Source: Nemertoderma westbladi (lineage: Eukaryota > Xenacoelomorpha > Nemertodermatida > Nemertodermatidae). Taken from it: a stretch of 28,390 nucleotides of DNA. Location of the stretch: the NCBI GenBank assembly GCA_032718475.1, contig JAUCBJ010004530.1, forward strand, positions 1 through 28,390, written 5' to 3'. Shown piece after piece: positions 1 through 9,150 of this stretch. Both the position numbers and the translations under genes were made by a program. Each line of letters starts with the position of its first letter. Position 1 is the first letter of the stretch. The notes under the pieces are model-generated. The model made no database searches, was not told the origin of the DNA, and was given only the letters and a program-made list of their open reading frames with translations.

Positions 1-12
1 TCTAAATAGGGT

Positions 13-590
13 TTATTTTGCCCATGGAAGTGGAACCTTCCTAACGCTCCTCCGTTCTTCTATTGTCTCAAAAAACTCCGGGTTCTCTATCCCTATTAGA
101 ACGCTGACAATCGGCTTGTGGTGTCTGAGGTCTATATCTCGCAGGTGGTCGTATTGTGCTGTTTTTTTTACGTTGGGTTGCGCTGCACTGATCCCTAGTT
201 TAGTGGTTGCCGTTTCATTGGCTAGAATACTGAAGTTGCCTCTCCCTTCTATTGCTGATATATTAACGTCAACCAATCGTGATGGAACTTTTTCTATTCT
301 ATTTCCTACCGTTTCTAAATTCATTATAATTTCTTCTCCCTAAAGTCGGAGCTCCTATGTCGTAATTAGTGTCGATGACGCTCCTTCATCTAATAACGCG
401 TAGGTTGTTAATTCCATGTTTATATCTATCTGAAGTTAATAATACTGGTACGATCTTTAAGTACGCAGTTCACTTGGTTACTGAGGATCAAGTTCCCACT
501 CGTTTCGTAATTATTTCGCAATCATTATCTCGGTTCTGTAGGTTTTGCTGTGATGGTTCGTCTTCCCTTTGTATCTCTCTACTCGAATAA
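13..590 (-). pseudogene. BEL/Pao retrotransposon aspartic protease relic
   Basis: This is the protease part of a BEL/Pao-type LTR retrotransposon, read on the minus strand downstream of the gag relic. The retropepsin active-site motif ALLDEGAS is readable at about 376-399, with the sequence ELTTY just before it. A stop follows soon after, and the coding sense continues in another frame from 324 to 13. That segment carries the YDHLRDIDL and PIVSVLIGIENPEFF stretches, which match the usual late part of BEL/Pao proteases (the 'P.iLIG.D' region). At least two frame breaks and several stops make it non-functional. The reverse transcriptase and integrase would lie beyond the left window edge. The family assignment rests on motif recognition and on the adjacent DUF1759-like gag. 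The exact lineage within BEL/Pao is not determined. Confidence 0.7.
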
Positions 591-676
591 TCTCTCCGCT
601 GTTCGTTAACATGGTCCCATCTATAGTCACATGAATAATCTCTACTATAATCTGAGTAATTACTTCTGTTATTTGA

Positions 677-1618
677 TTAACTCCTACCATCTGAATAATT
701 TCTCCTATTGTGCGAATAATCACTATTATAGTCTGAATAATTACTTCTTCCACTGTAGTCTCTTTCTCTAGATCTTCCTCTCTGTACACTATTACCAAAA
801 TATATTCGATCCCCGTAGTTGTCTGCACTTCTACTTCTATTATTTCTAAAGTTGTTCTGTTTCTCTCTATATCCCTTTGCTATATGCCCATGCCATAGGC
901 ACCAGCTGCATAAGCCGTTCTGTTTTATATAATCCCATTGGTCACTGGGTGAAAACTCTTTACAGGTTATACATTCTCTCAGCGTATGGCTGTCTGTTGT
1001 CGGGTGTAAGTAGCACCTGGCATGAATGTCACAGATTCTAAATGTGTTTGCAGTGGTTTTTCTTACTATTTCTGGTAGCATCTCACTTGTACTACTGACT
1101 AGACTACATGTACTGCTGATTCCCCGTCTTCTTGTTTCTTCTTCTTATTTGCCTCCTTGGGCTTGTTATTACTCGGTAATGATTCTTATCCATATACTGG
1201 GTCATCTATGATCTCAATTTGGTCAGTTACGAAACCTCCTAACTCTTTTAATTGTGGTTCTCTACCTCACTTCGATCAAATATTAGCTGTTTCCTTCCGC
1301 CACGAGTTCCTGATGTACAATGGTAATAAGTCAACTAAAGCCCTCGTTATGAGTGGCGTTTAGTTCGTGCGGCATTCCTAATTTCTCCAGGGCTATTATT
1401 GATTTGTTCACTCTTTCGGTAAATGTCCAAAGTTCAGGGATTGTTACTAAGTTTGCATTTACTACTAATTTATTAACGGTCAACTGTAGGATTTTCCCTG
1501 GGTTCCCGAATCTTCTTTCCAATGCCTTCCAGGCTTGATCCAATCCATCTGTCAGTCCGACATATTGTTTCGCCACTTCATGCGCTGTTGATGCTGTATA
1601 TGCCAGCAGATGTTTCAT
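677..1618 (-). pseudogene. BEL/Pao retrotransposon gag relic (DUF1759-like plus zinc knuckles)
   Basis: This is the gag-like portion of a BEL/Pao element on the minus strand. Residues encoded at 1618-1331 (HLLAYTASTAHEVAKQYVGL, then AWKALERRFGNP) match the DUF1759 gag domain. After a decayed stretch at 1330-1082, the frame at 1081-677 carries the Cys/His-rich region: CDIHARCYLHPTTDSHTLREC, then GLCSWCLWHGHIAKGY, a CCHC knuckle whose last Cys is replaced by Tyr. A low-complexity tail rich in Arg, Asp, Tyr and Ser follows, with RDYS and NYSD words repeated; at DNA level this is an imperfect tandem repeat around 600-760. The order DUF1759, zinc knuckle, basic linker, protease is the standard BEL/Pao arrangement. 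Frame breaks between the segments show it is dead. No LTR was recognised upstream (1650-2160). Confidence 0.75.
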
Positions 1619-1649
1619 TTTCTGTTGTCGGTCATATTTTTGTTATAAA

Positions 1650-2190
1650 TTTCCATCATAAATAATTGTTTAAACTGTATGAACTGTATGAAATGGGTAA
1701 TTCGAATTTAATCTTTAATTCCTCTGCCAGCAAATCACCTCTCTTATCAAAATTGTGCTACTTGTATTTTTCGTGCCGCACATTGACACATATTCAAAAA
1801 TACCCTAATCAAAAAGGTAGGATATTTTTAAATGTCATATTTGTGATCAGCATCCCAAAAAACCCATATGCTCATAAAATCAAATTTGTTTTCATGGTGA
1901 TTTTCATTATCATATTTCCACCAAGGTTCCAAACAACCTGACAAGCCGTAGGCCTGCCACCAATAAGACCAAAAAAGATACCGGTACTAGGCCTATGCTG
2001 TTTTTATCCTTTGAGTCAGACTACAGCACAATATAACCGCTCTTAATCTCCACAGTTTTCATCGTTCTGGGCCGTTTCATTTTGGCAGAACCATCCGAAC
2101 GTCCGGGTAACTCTGCAACCCACCCAATACCCGTATTGGACTGGTTTGCAGCCCTGTCACTACCATTTTGAACTGCCATGCCGAATCGAC
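1650..2190. other. Intergenic stretch, no gene seen
   Basis: AT-rich DNA to about 1940, then a more balanced segment containing TAGGCCTA-like and GGTACC-like words. It could hold the 5' untranslated part of the BEL/Pao relic on its left or of the LINE relic on its right. I see no primer-binding site, LTR or coding sense that I can support. Confidence 0.4.
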
Positions 2191-2194
2191 GGAG

Positions 2195-2760
2195 ATGTGG
2201 TCGATGAGCGGATTTAGCCTCTACTGCTCTCGTCGGGGAAGAAGATCTTGGGTCTCCTCTCCACGAACTAGAGGCCTAATTGCCAAACTCTGTCGTCTCT
2301 CTCTGGTTGGGGATATTGAGACCAACCCAGGACCCAGCGCCAGCAAGACGCGACGCCGTCCGTCAACGGGGAACAAACTCTCGGAGTAAGATCATCCAAT
2401 GCGAGAGTTGTGACACATTTGTACATTTAAAATGTTACCATAGGAAAAGCAGTAATTTATTCTGCACCAGAAGCAATGTTGAGCCAAGTTTTCTCTGCAA
2501 TAGCTGTATTTTTTACCGAACTTCCCTTTCATGATACTATTTTAGAATCAGAAACCGATGATTCATTCCTCACATCGCCTCTGCAAACTCAAAGTGATGC
2601 TGAGAGTGAAACTTTTAAATTTTTTAAGAAAAAAGGTCTGTATTTTTTGCATTTGAACGCATGATCTCTGCTTCCCAAACTTTCCGAAATTTGTATTTTA
2701 ATCAGCGTTGAAAGGCGGGGCTGCAATCTACCTTGCGTCGCTTGCTGCTCGACGATAATA
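2195..2760 (+). pseudogene. CR1-like non-LTR retrotransposon, N-terminal relic (2A, zinc finger, start of endonuclease)
   Basis: This is a decayed plus-strand relic of the first part of a CR1-like LINE protein, readable across three frames. The first frame opens at ATG 2195 and encodes about 47 residues ending in the 2A-like motif GDIETNPGP. A shift near 2385 leads to a PHD-like Cys/His segment (IQCESCDTFVHLKCY, then FLCNSC). A further shift near 2520 leads to an acidic linker and to KKGLYFLHLNA, a stop, then SLLPKLSEI, the typical opening of the CR1 apurinic endonuclease. That stop is TGA where family members normally have Arg, which fits CGA to TGA decay. After an internal deletion, LKGGAAIYLASLAARR (about 2707-2753) is the later GGxAIY endonuclease motif. 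No reverse transcriptase follows. 2A motifs at the N-terminus of APE-type LINEs are documented in several marine invertebrates. Confidence 0.7.
2288..2335 (+). other. 2A-like ribosome-skipping motif
   Basis: The 16 residues LCRLSLVGDIETNPGP end with a full D-x-E-x-N-P-G-P consensus, preceded by a Leu-rich run and Gly as in active 2A sequences. In LINEs this motif sits near the N-terminus, where it separates a short leader from the endonuclease/reverse transcriptase protein. All consensus residues are intact although the downstream frame is broken. Activity in cells is inferred from the family and cannot be seen in the sequence. Confidence 0.8.
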
Positions 2761-3289
2761 AAAAACGATTTACCAACCATACGATTACCCAAACTATTGA
2801 ATAAAGACGATCACTGAGTCTTCACGTACAGTTCAGTCATTGAAACGAGAATTATATAAAAGCAGGTTACATCGATCTCCAAATATACGTGAAAACAGGT
2901 TACACATAATATTTCCAGTTTCCAGAATGTTATAAATTCAACACATCACTATATTTAAGCCTTGTTGAACTTTTAATCACTTATTGCTACAAACTTTCAA
3001 ATTATTCATTAGTACACATCATCTGCTCATCTATAAGCAATTTCTCAATTTTGAGAAACATTTTATACTAACTACAATATCATTACTATTTAGCTAGTTT
3101 TATTTGAAAGTAGTTTTTGTGTTTTTGAAACATATGTATATGAAATGGTATGACTACGTTGTGGTAATGCCAAATAGAACTATATTCACATTGTTGTTTT
3201 ATATATATTTTTATGGTGCAATTTATTCAATTTACATTTCACTACTACCAGACACACTGACCGACTAATGCACAACTATGAGTATAACA
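2761..3289. other. AT-rich intergenic stretch, no gene seen
   Basis: Strongly AT-rich DNA with no coding sense, inverted repeats or RNA gene that I can recognise. It separates the CR1-like relic from the unknown decayed reading frame starting near 3290. Confidence 0.4.
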
Positions 3290-3362
3290 TCAAATACCCC
3301 GATAAATCGGACATGTAGATCCAGAACATCCAGATCCAGAACAATCCAGAACATGTACTACT

Positions 3363-4377
3363 GACAACATTCCGGTGAGTGAGACCTCCAATTCTAACTG
3401 CTGCAATTCCGATAACTCTAGTATAAGACGTTTACGACAGCTTAAATTGAACTTGGAAGCAGAAAGTCTCAAAACAGCAAACAACCCTGGGACATATTTT
3501 CATCCATATCTCCCATTCAACATAAATATTCCAAATTCTAACTAAATCCCCTTGGAAATTTAATTGATCCGAATTCTCACGTTTTCCCATCCAAAACAAT
3601 TCAGAATTCGACAGCTGCTAATATCAACCTTTCCAGCAATAGTGGGGAGTCCTAACGATCAACCCTATAACATGACTGCTACAGATCAAAACCTACCAAA
3701 TCAAAGCCCTTATCATTCCAACATAACAACATTGTGGAAATTGTTCTAACCAGAACCAACAACAACCACAACCATCATCCAAAAATGAAAGAATCCCTCA
3801 CTATCACGTAAATTTGGCTCAACCTACAATTAATAATTCACTTCTTGATCAAACATTTGACAAACCTTCAAGTCGATCACACGATACCTTGGAGTCATTG
3901 GAATACAATCCTTCAAGTCGATCACACGATAACTTGGAGTCATTGAAATACAATCCTTCAAGTTGATCACACGATACCTTACAGTCATTGGAATGTAATA
4001 CCAGTAAGAACTGCTTGACACAATTTCCAGATGATGACTTACCTGGACAGTTAGTTAAATATATACCCCTTCATCAAAGCTTTTCGATGAGATCTCAGCC
4101 CCTGAAACAGAAATGCCTCTTCCATCTCGAATTACTGATCTTATGATAACTGATAATAACGATTCAATACACGAGCGACACTGTCACAAATTTAGGTTAT
4201 CTCCTCAAGCTCCACCAACTCTATGTCAAATATCGATAACAAATATATTCATTACCTCGGCGTCAACTGCTAAGAATAAAATTAAGAGCAACCAGAAGAT
4301 AACTAATCTCCCCAACGGTCGAGTTGAAGATCTTCATCCTTACTCCAACTCTGGCATGAATGTCTTTGGACATTAGT
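3363..4377 (+). pseudogene. Decayed coding region of unknown family with a 15-residue tandem repeat
   Basis: Coding-like sequence can be followed through several plus-strand frames. The first segment (3363-3545) includes SSIRRLRQLKLNLEAESLKT. The next reads NPLGNLIDPNSHVF, then a Gln/Asn/Pro-rich piece, then the frame starting at 3781, which runs through three 15-residue repeats (PSSRSHDTLESLEYN and variants) and on to FPDDDLPGQLVKYIPLHQSF. The last segment (4113-4376) includes FRLSPQAPPTLCQISI. Frame changes occur near 3545, 3655 and 3735, and near 4120. The polar, low-complexity, Asn/Ser-rich character resembles gag or ORF1 proteins of retroelements, but I do not recognise the family. A LINE-like 3' tail follows at 4487, so it may be part of a LINE, or the two may be unrelated. 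No function is proposed. Confidence 0.45.
3865..3999 (+). repeat. 45-bp tandem repeat, three units, in frame
   Basis: Three consecutive 45-bp units (3865, 3910, 3955) each encode 15 residues of the form PSSRSHDxLxSLxYN. Units 1 and 2 differ at only two bases by eye. Unit 3 has diverged more, including CGA to TGA, which turns the Arg codon into a stop. The multiple-of-three period suggests it expanded while the frame was still translated. Confidence 0.85.
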
Positions 4378-4486
4378 TCCTTTGTGATGGTCACACTACT
4401 CTACTTCTAGATCTGGGCCCATTTCTTCACAAGTTCTTCTCCAACCCAGTAAAGATTAATGTCTAGGCTTGCCATTAAAATGTCCT

Positions 4487-4600
4487 AGTCAATGCGGCTA
4501 AAGCCGAGCAGGAAGTGTATTGGAAACAAAGATAAATAAAGAACTATGACTTGATAAATAAATTAATAAATAAACAAATTAAATAACATTAATTCTAAAT
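4487..4600 (+). repeat. LINE-type 3' end: hairpin followed by (GATAAATA)-like A-rich tail
   Basis: A short hairpin (CGGC-TAAA-GCCG, 4495-4506) is followed by GAGCAGGAAGTGTATTGG and then by an ATAAATAA-rich simple tail to about 4590. A hairpin plus short A-rich repeat is the usual 3' end of L2/CR1-type LINEs, so a plus-strand element ended here. Which upstream sequence it belongs to is not certain. Confidence 0.5.
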
Positions 4601-4639
4601 ATCTTGGAAACATAATTAATAGAAATTCCAGAACTTATC

Positions 4640-4652
4640 AAACATGACACGT
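4640..4652 (+). repeat. Target-site duplication, left copy (AAACATGACACGT)
   Basis: This 13-bp sequence is identical to 6155-6167. The pair brackets the truncated LINE copy exactly: homology to the full-length relative begins at 4653 and ends at 6154. Confidence 0.85.
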
Positions 4653-6154
4653 CTTAAAATACCTGTGTGTTTAAAGCTCATCTATCCCATAATAGTAGAC
4701 ATGTACAAAACAACAAGAGTCGTCCCACAAGAAATGAAAACAAATAAGTTGGTGCCAGTTCCCAAGAAGGGCAACCTTACACTCTATGGTTCTTTTCGGG
4801 GAATCTCATTAATATCGCTTGCTGCAAAGCTATACAATAAAATTATATTAAATCGCATCTGGGATCCCACTGAGAGACTGCTCCGTGGAAATCAGAATGG
4901 GTTCCGTAAAGGTCGTGATACCATGGAGCCCATTTTGGCACTTAGAAGGATAATTGAGGAGTTTTCAAAAAAGAAAGACAGGGATCTGGCTGTTATCTTT
5001 GTTGACTTCTTCAAGGCCTTTGATTCAGTCTCTCGCTCATGTATGTTCAGCATACTTTCATTATATGGGATTCCTGATGAAATTATTGCAGCAATCAGAT
5101 CAGTATATGATGGTTCGGCAACATATGTGTCTACTGTTGATAGTGACACAGAACCATTTGAGTATTATGGGGAGTCCTCCAAGGAGACACACTTGCGCCA
5201 TTCTTGTTCATAATTGTGGTTGACTATGTTATACGCATGTCCTTAGATCATAATAATGATGATGGGGTGATGGTAACTCCACCTTATTGGCTGCAGGAGT
5301 CGAGGAATTCCTGCCAAGTACCTAACTGATCTAGAATTTGCTGATGACTTAGGAGTACTCTCAGAATCACTAGAGGGAGCCCAATGGCTCCTCAGCTTAT
5401 TTGACAGGCTGCTTCTATTGTTGGTCTTCTTATTAACTAGAAAAAGACCAAAATGTTGACAGTTAACTTTGCAAGTCCTCAGCAAGTCTCTGATCGGATG
5501 AGCATAAGCTCAAAGGATGGTAGGCTTGAACATGTGTACAACTTATGTTACCTGGGACTTGGATCCGGAAGTCAGGCGAGGACCTTCGAATACGTAAGGG
5601 AAAGGCATGGGCAGCCTTGAATAGGCTTTACAGGATTTGGAAGTCACAGAGAATTAATCGGAAACTTAAGGTCTGATTATTTAGAGCAGCAGTAGTTCCA
5701 GTACTCCTCTATTGGAGTCCATGCTGGGCTCTAACTGCTGAGGACACCAAATCTTTGGATGGCATATTCAGTAGATTGCTACGCCGGGTTCATTGTGTCA
5801 AGTACAATGCACACATATCCAACCAGACACTATATAACATTGGAGGTGTCTCATTGGTTCCCCCAAGCTTCACACTAGAACAAAGTCGCCTCCGCTTTGC
5901 AGGACATTGCTTTCACCGTGAGGACCAGCCAGTGTAAAATCTTGTGCTTTGGCAGCCTCATGGAGTGAATAAGCATGGTGGACAGCCCATGACTTTCTTG
6001 AGACGCATCTTAAAGGACACTGGCCTTGAAGATGCGGATAATCTAGCAAATCTCATGGGTGATAGGGAGTTGTGGCGGCGCAATTTTGTCGACAAGCCGG
6101 CACAGCATTCTTAAAAATGCAGCTGCAATGCAGCATGCCGAACCTAGTAGTAGT
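4653..6154 (+). mobile_element. 5'-truncated, decayed copy of the LINE family found intact at 13884-17411
   Basis: This is a plus-strand copy of the C-terminal half of the same non-LTR retrotransposon that is intact at 13884-17411, matching it in roughly nine of ten bases by eye. It starts within the region just N-terminal to the reverse transcriptase fingers (KIPVCLKLIYPI aligns with residue 610 of the intact protein) and runs through VDFFKAFDS, the active-site region and the C-terminal LRFAGHCF and DKPAQHS segments to the TAG-repeat tail. Frame breaks near 5160 and stops such as those near 5440, 5670 and 5936 destroy the protein. It is flanked by a perfect 13-bp TSD, so its short length reflects 5' truncation at insertion, which is usual for LINEs. 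It must have relied on an active relative for mobilisation. Confidence 0.9.
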
Positions 6155-6167
6155 AAACATGACACGT
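6155..6167 (+). repeat. Target-site duplication, right copy (AAACATGACACGT)
   Basis: Identical to 4640-4652 and immediately after the CCTAGTAGTAGT tail of the truncated LINE copy. Together they mark one target-primed insertion. Confidence 0.85.
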
Positions 6168-6489
6168 AAAATACACTAAACTGACACACTTAGAGACACA
6201 TTATTCAATTGTTCCTACATTAATCCTATTTCTACCGATAATTTCCGTGGTGCATACCCGATACTCATATCAAGTGGAGAAATCGTTTGTAAGTAACTAT
6301 AAATCTATTACCATTCATTTATTTCATTGTTTTACATATTTATTCGTGCTGTGTTTCTATATAATCATTATGTTTTTAGTTATCTTTGTGTTTACCCTTA
6401 CCTACAGTACATCTTACACCGAATCATTATAATTAAACAGGCTCTATGGACCCAAGAATACTTTTTCCATTACTCTTGGTCGCCGCCGG
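6168..6489. other. Intergenic stretch, no gene seen
   Basis: This AT-rich sequence continues the pre-insertion locus of the truncated LINE copy. Short hydrophobic reading frames here have no recognisable family and are probably chance. Confidence 0.4.
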
Positions 6490-6620
6490 GGGGGATTGTA
6501 ACAGTATTGAAAGGTGGGACCGCAATCTAACTCGCGTCGTTTGCTGCTCAACGACAATGCTAGCATAGTAATTTGGAAATTGGGGGTTCTGAATTCAACT
6601 GAAGATTTTGAAATGTGTTC
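6490..6620 (+). pseudogene. Small CR1-like endonuclease relic
   Basis: The DNA at 6505-6556 resembles 2706-2757 (about eight of ten bases by eye). Both translate to the same endonuclease motif: LKGGTAI, a stop, then LASFAAQR here, against LKGGAAIYLASLAARR in the left copy. The GGxAIY motif is part of the apurinic endonuclease fold in CR1-like LINEs. Only about 100 bp are recognisable, and stops follow directly. Confidence 0.5.
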
Positions 6621-6675
6621 CATTCGATTCAAACAAACAACTTATTTCTACAAACAGATAGGTACAGCGTTAAAT

Positions 6676-6708
6676 AAGATTATATAATATTTATTATATT
6701 ATAAAATT
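6676..6708 (+). promoter_or_regulatory. Possible TATA-type promoter region of the transporter gene
   Basis: A TATATAA run occurs about 80 bp before the transporter start codon, in an otherwise AT-rich stretch. Because the whole region is AT-rich, this is only suggestive; the true start of transcription could be elsewhere or in an upstream exon. Confidence 0.25.
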
Positions 6709-6763
6709 ATGAAAATACTCCACAATAGTTAACCATATGAACGAGGTCAGATAAGTCTACAAG

Positions 6764-8065
6764 ATGTCAGATGAAGCTGCTCCCATTATCTCATGTGATG
6801 CAGATAAAGTTGGTGCATATCAGACTGGCCATAGAAAGGGCTGGAGACTATATTTGTTGGTGATCATGTTGCTGTTGTATCAGATGATACCAGGGTGGTG
6901 TCATAATCTATTGGAGACCTTCTTCCCGATTGTTGCAGAAGAACGTGGTTGGTCGAAGACTCTGATTGGTGCATTACTAGCAACATTTGCCATTATTAGA
7001 CTTATCATATACATTAGTTGCCCTCATTCAATCAACAATTGGGGAACTCGCATCTCTTTGGGCCTATTTGGAGTTATTGGGGCAGTTTCGCAGTTGGCAT
7101 TTGGGTTTGTAGAATACATCCCGAACAGCAGTGGATTTTACATAATCGCATGTTTTACTCTGCGCATAATTGAAGCGATTGGTCTAAACATTAGTTTTAT
7201 GTATTCATACAGTATATTGATGGAATTGTGGCCAAGACATAGAACCTTATTAGCTAGTCTAGCAGTTGTTGCTGATAGCCTGGGTTTCATGATTGCTCCA
7301 GCTTTCGGTTCAACAGTATTTGCTGCACTTGGTTTTGAGTTTCCATTTATAATATCAGGTTTGATGTTTCTCATTATCGTCCTTTACTGCTGGAGGGAGT
7401 CGCCAGGTTACATTTACGACAGAAGTGAATCGCAAGACAGACCAACATATATTGGAGTTTTGAAGAATCCAGGAATCACACTTATATTTATTTTGGACAT
7501 TTATTTTATAATAATGGCATCTTTTAGTGGTGCAAACTATGCCTTGTATATTCATCAGCACTACAATGTCAACCAGTACATTATTGGTGGTATATATGTG
7601 ATATTTCCGGCTATTCAAACAGCGACAGGTATTATAATATCCTTAATCATGAACAAATTGAAACCTATCATACCAACGATTTTCGGTGTAACATTACTAG
7701 CAGTATCAATGCAACTAATAGGCCCAACCGAACTACTAGGTTTACCACATAATCTCGATATCTCTATCACTGGATGCGCTCTCTTTGGATTTGGTGCTGG
7801 ATTGTACCTAACTCCTGGACTAGAAAAACAAACTCAACTGGCTGTGAATGTTTGTGGCTATCCTGATAATGTTGACACAAGATATCTCCTCCAACAGATG
7901 ATGCGAATTGCATTCTCTGTTGGAGGTATCATTGGTCTCATTTTTGGCGGAATTCTCCACGATTATTTTGGCATGGAAATCGCTTGCTCGCTTATGAGCC
8001 TACTGGGGTTACCTTTTATTTTGGCTCTGCTGGTGGTGTTCATATTTAGATTTCATGTTGACTAG
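6764..8065 (+). CDS. MFS transporter, SLC18B1-like (vesicular polyamine transporter family)
   Basis: An intact 433-codon frame in one exon encodes a membrane transporter of the major facilitator superfamily. The start at 6764 is fixed by an in-frame TAA at 6752-6754, unless an upstream exon is spliced in. Twelve hydrophobic segments are visible, starting near residues 29, 67, 96, 124, 162, 194, 235, 273, 298, 330, 380 and 407. The layout follows SLC18B1: SKTLIGALLATFA before helix 2, CFTLRIIEAIG in helix 4, LGFMIAPAFGS in helix 5, SMQLIGPTELLG after helix 9, and FSVGGIIGLIFGG in helix 11. Human SLC18B1 is a proton-coupled polyamine carrier of secretory vesicles, but the substrate of this divergent protein is unknown. 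The motif A loop after helix 2 is degenerate (NNWGTR). An intact frame among dead transposons suggests selection. The lack of introns could mean a retrocopy or lineage-specific intron loss. MFS membership is firm; the subfamily is likely. Confidence 0.85.
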   Translation: MSDEAAPIISCDADKVGAYQTGHRKGWRLYLLVIMLLLYQMIPGWCHNLLETFFPIVAEERGWSKTLIGALLATFAIIRLIIYISCPHSINNWGTRISLGLFGVIGAVSQLAFGFVEYIPNSSGFYIIACFTLRIIEAIGLNISFMYSYSILMELWPRHRTLLASLAVVADSLGFMIAPAFGSTVFAALGFEFPFIISGLMFLIIVLYCWRESPGYIYDRSESQDRPTYIGVLKNPGITLIFILDIYFIIMASFSGANYALYIHQHYNVNQYIIGGIYVIFPAIQTATGIIISLIMNKLKPIIPTIFGVTLLAVSMQLIGPTELLGLPHNLDISITGCALFGFGAGLYLTPGLEKQTQLAVNVCGYPDNVDTRYLLQQMMRIAFSVGGIIGLIFGGILHDYFGMEIACSLMSLLGLPFILALLVVFIFRFHVD

Positions 8066-8164
8066 TATAACAATTGTATAGAACAATGGTGCGGGAGATG
8101 TTATGTTGTTATATTTTGGTGTAAGAGTATATTTTCGAATTTAAATTTAGTTGCTTGTATTGTA

Positions 8165-8170
8165 AATAAA
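8165..8170 (+). terminator. Polyadenylation signal AATAAA
   Basis: AATAAA lies about 100 bp after the transporter stop codon on the same strand, followed by a T-rich stretch, a normal distance for an animal 3' UTR. Confidence 0.6.
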
Positions 8171-8493
8171 AAGTTGTTAATTATTTTATAGTTTATTTAT
8201 TTTCACAAGAATAGGAAAAAAACCTACTGACCTACTAAGACCTAAATCTTCCGGCCTATGTATAAGCAGCCTTGGATAAGGTCACTTCTCATATAGGTGG
8301 TTTACTGTAATTGAATTTTATTATAATATTTAACAATAATATTTATATCTTTGTGATTATATTATGTTTGTGATTTTTTGATTTTACTGTAATTATAATT
8401 AATACTTAATTATAATTATATTGTTAAAAATACAGGTTCCACCAGCAGCCACTCGCGGGGGCGTAATGTTTAAAAAAATTTCATTCCCCCAAC
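8171..8493. other. AT-rich intergenic stretch
   Basis: Very AT-rich, with self-complementary TTAATTATAATTAA words near 8390-8425. A GGGGG / CCCCC pair at 8456-8490 sits just outside the DNA transposon. No gene seen. Confidence 0.4.
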
Positions 8494-8497
8494 TTAA
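8494..8497 (+). repeat. TTAA target-site duplication, left
   Basis: TTAA directly abuts the left terminal inverted repeat and is matched by TTAA at 12201-12204 directly after the right one. Confidence 0.75.
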
Positions 8498-8516
8498 GGG
8501 GAGGGTATACCATAAT
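8498..8516 (+). repeat. Left terminal inverted repeat, GGGGAGGGTATACCATAAT
   Basis: These 19 bp are the exact reverse complement of 12182-12200. Homology ends abruptly inside both ends. Confidence 0.9.
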
Positions 8517-9150
8517 CGGACTCCGAAGACCAAAAGTGCCATAACTCTGGATCATGTTGATGAATTTACTTGAAATTTGGTATGAGCATTTCGTATATGA
8601 TTTGGGTTAATATGAAACATGCACTGACACCCAGATTCAACCAGGTCCATTAGCAGACAAATATAAGTGTTGAAAACGGTGTGATTTCCCAAATTGATGA
8701 TCAATTTTGAAGACCAACATGATTTTTGCTGATAACTCTTTAGGAAACATCCTTTAGACCTCCTCTGAAAAATATTCAGTCAGCATCGGTCGGAATTCTC
8801 AATTTCAGCCCTAAAACGAAACCAGGGCCATTCAAATGAGAGAAACTGGCACTCCGCGATAAAATTGCGTTCATTTTTTACAAAATGTATCAAAACTTTA
8901 ACATACGAAAAGATATGGCAATTTTGACCGACAATTTTCCAGAAGGCATATTTCTGGATGTCCTGGCCAAATTTCAGATGATTTTATGAAGAATTGGCTA
9001 TCTGATGGCCATTTTAGTTATTCCGTTCCATCGAAATTACAATTAGCGGTAATCAAGCGTTAAAGTTTTATGCACAAATGAATAGACTGTACAACCGATA
9101 AACTGCAACAAATACAACCAAGTAAGTAATATTATAATGAAAGTGTTCTG

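Noticed and set aside
2706-2757. Dispersed 52-bp repeat shared with 6505-6556, first suspected to be a SINE or transposon end
   Set aside because: Both copies translate to the same LINE endonuclease motif (LKGGxAI..LAS.AAxR), so they are remnants of related coding sequence and not a separate repeat.
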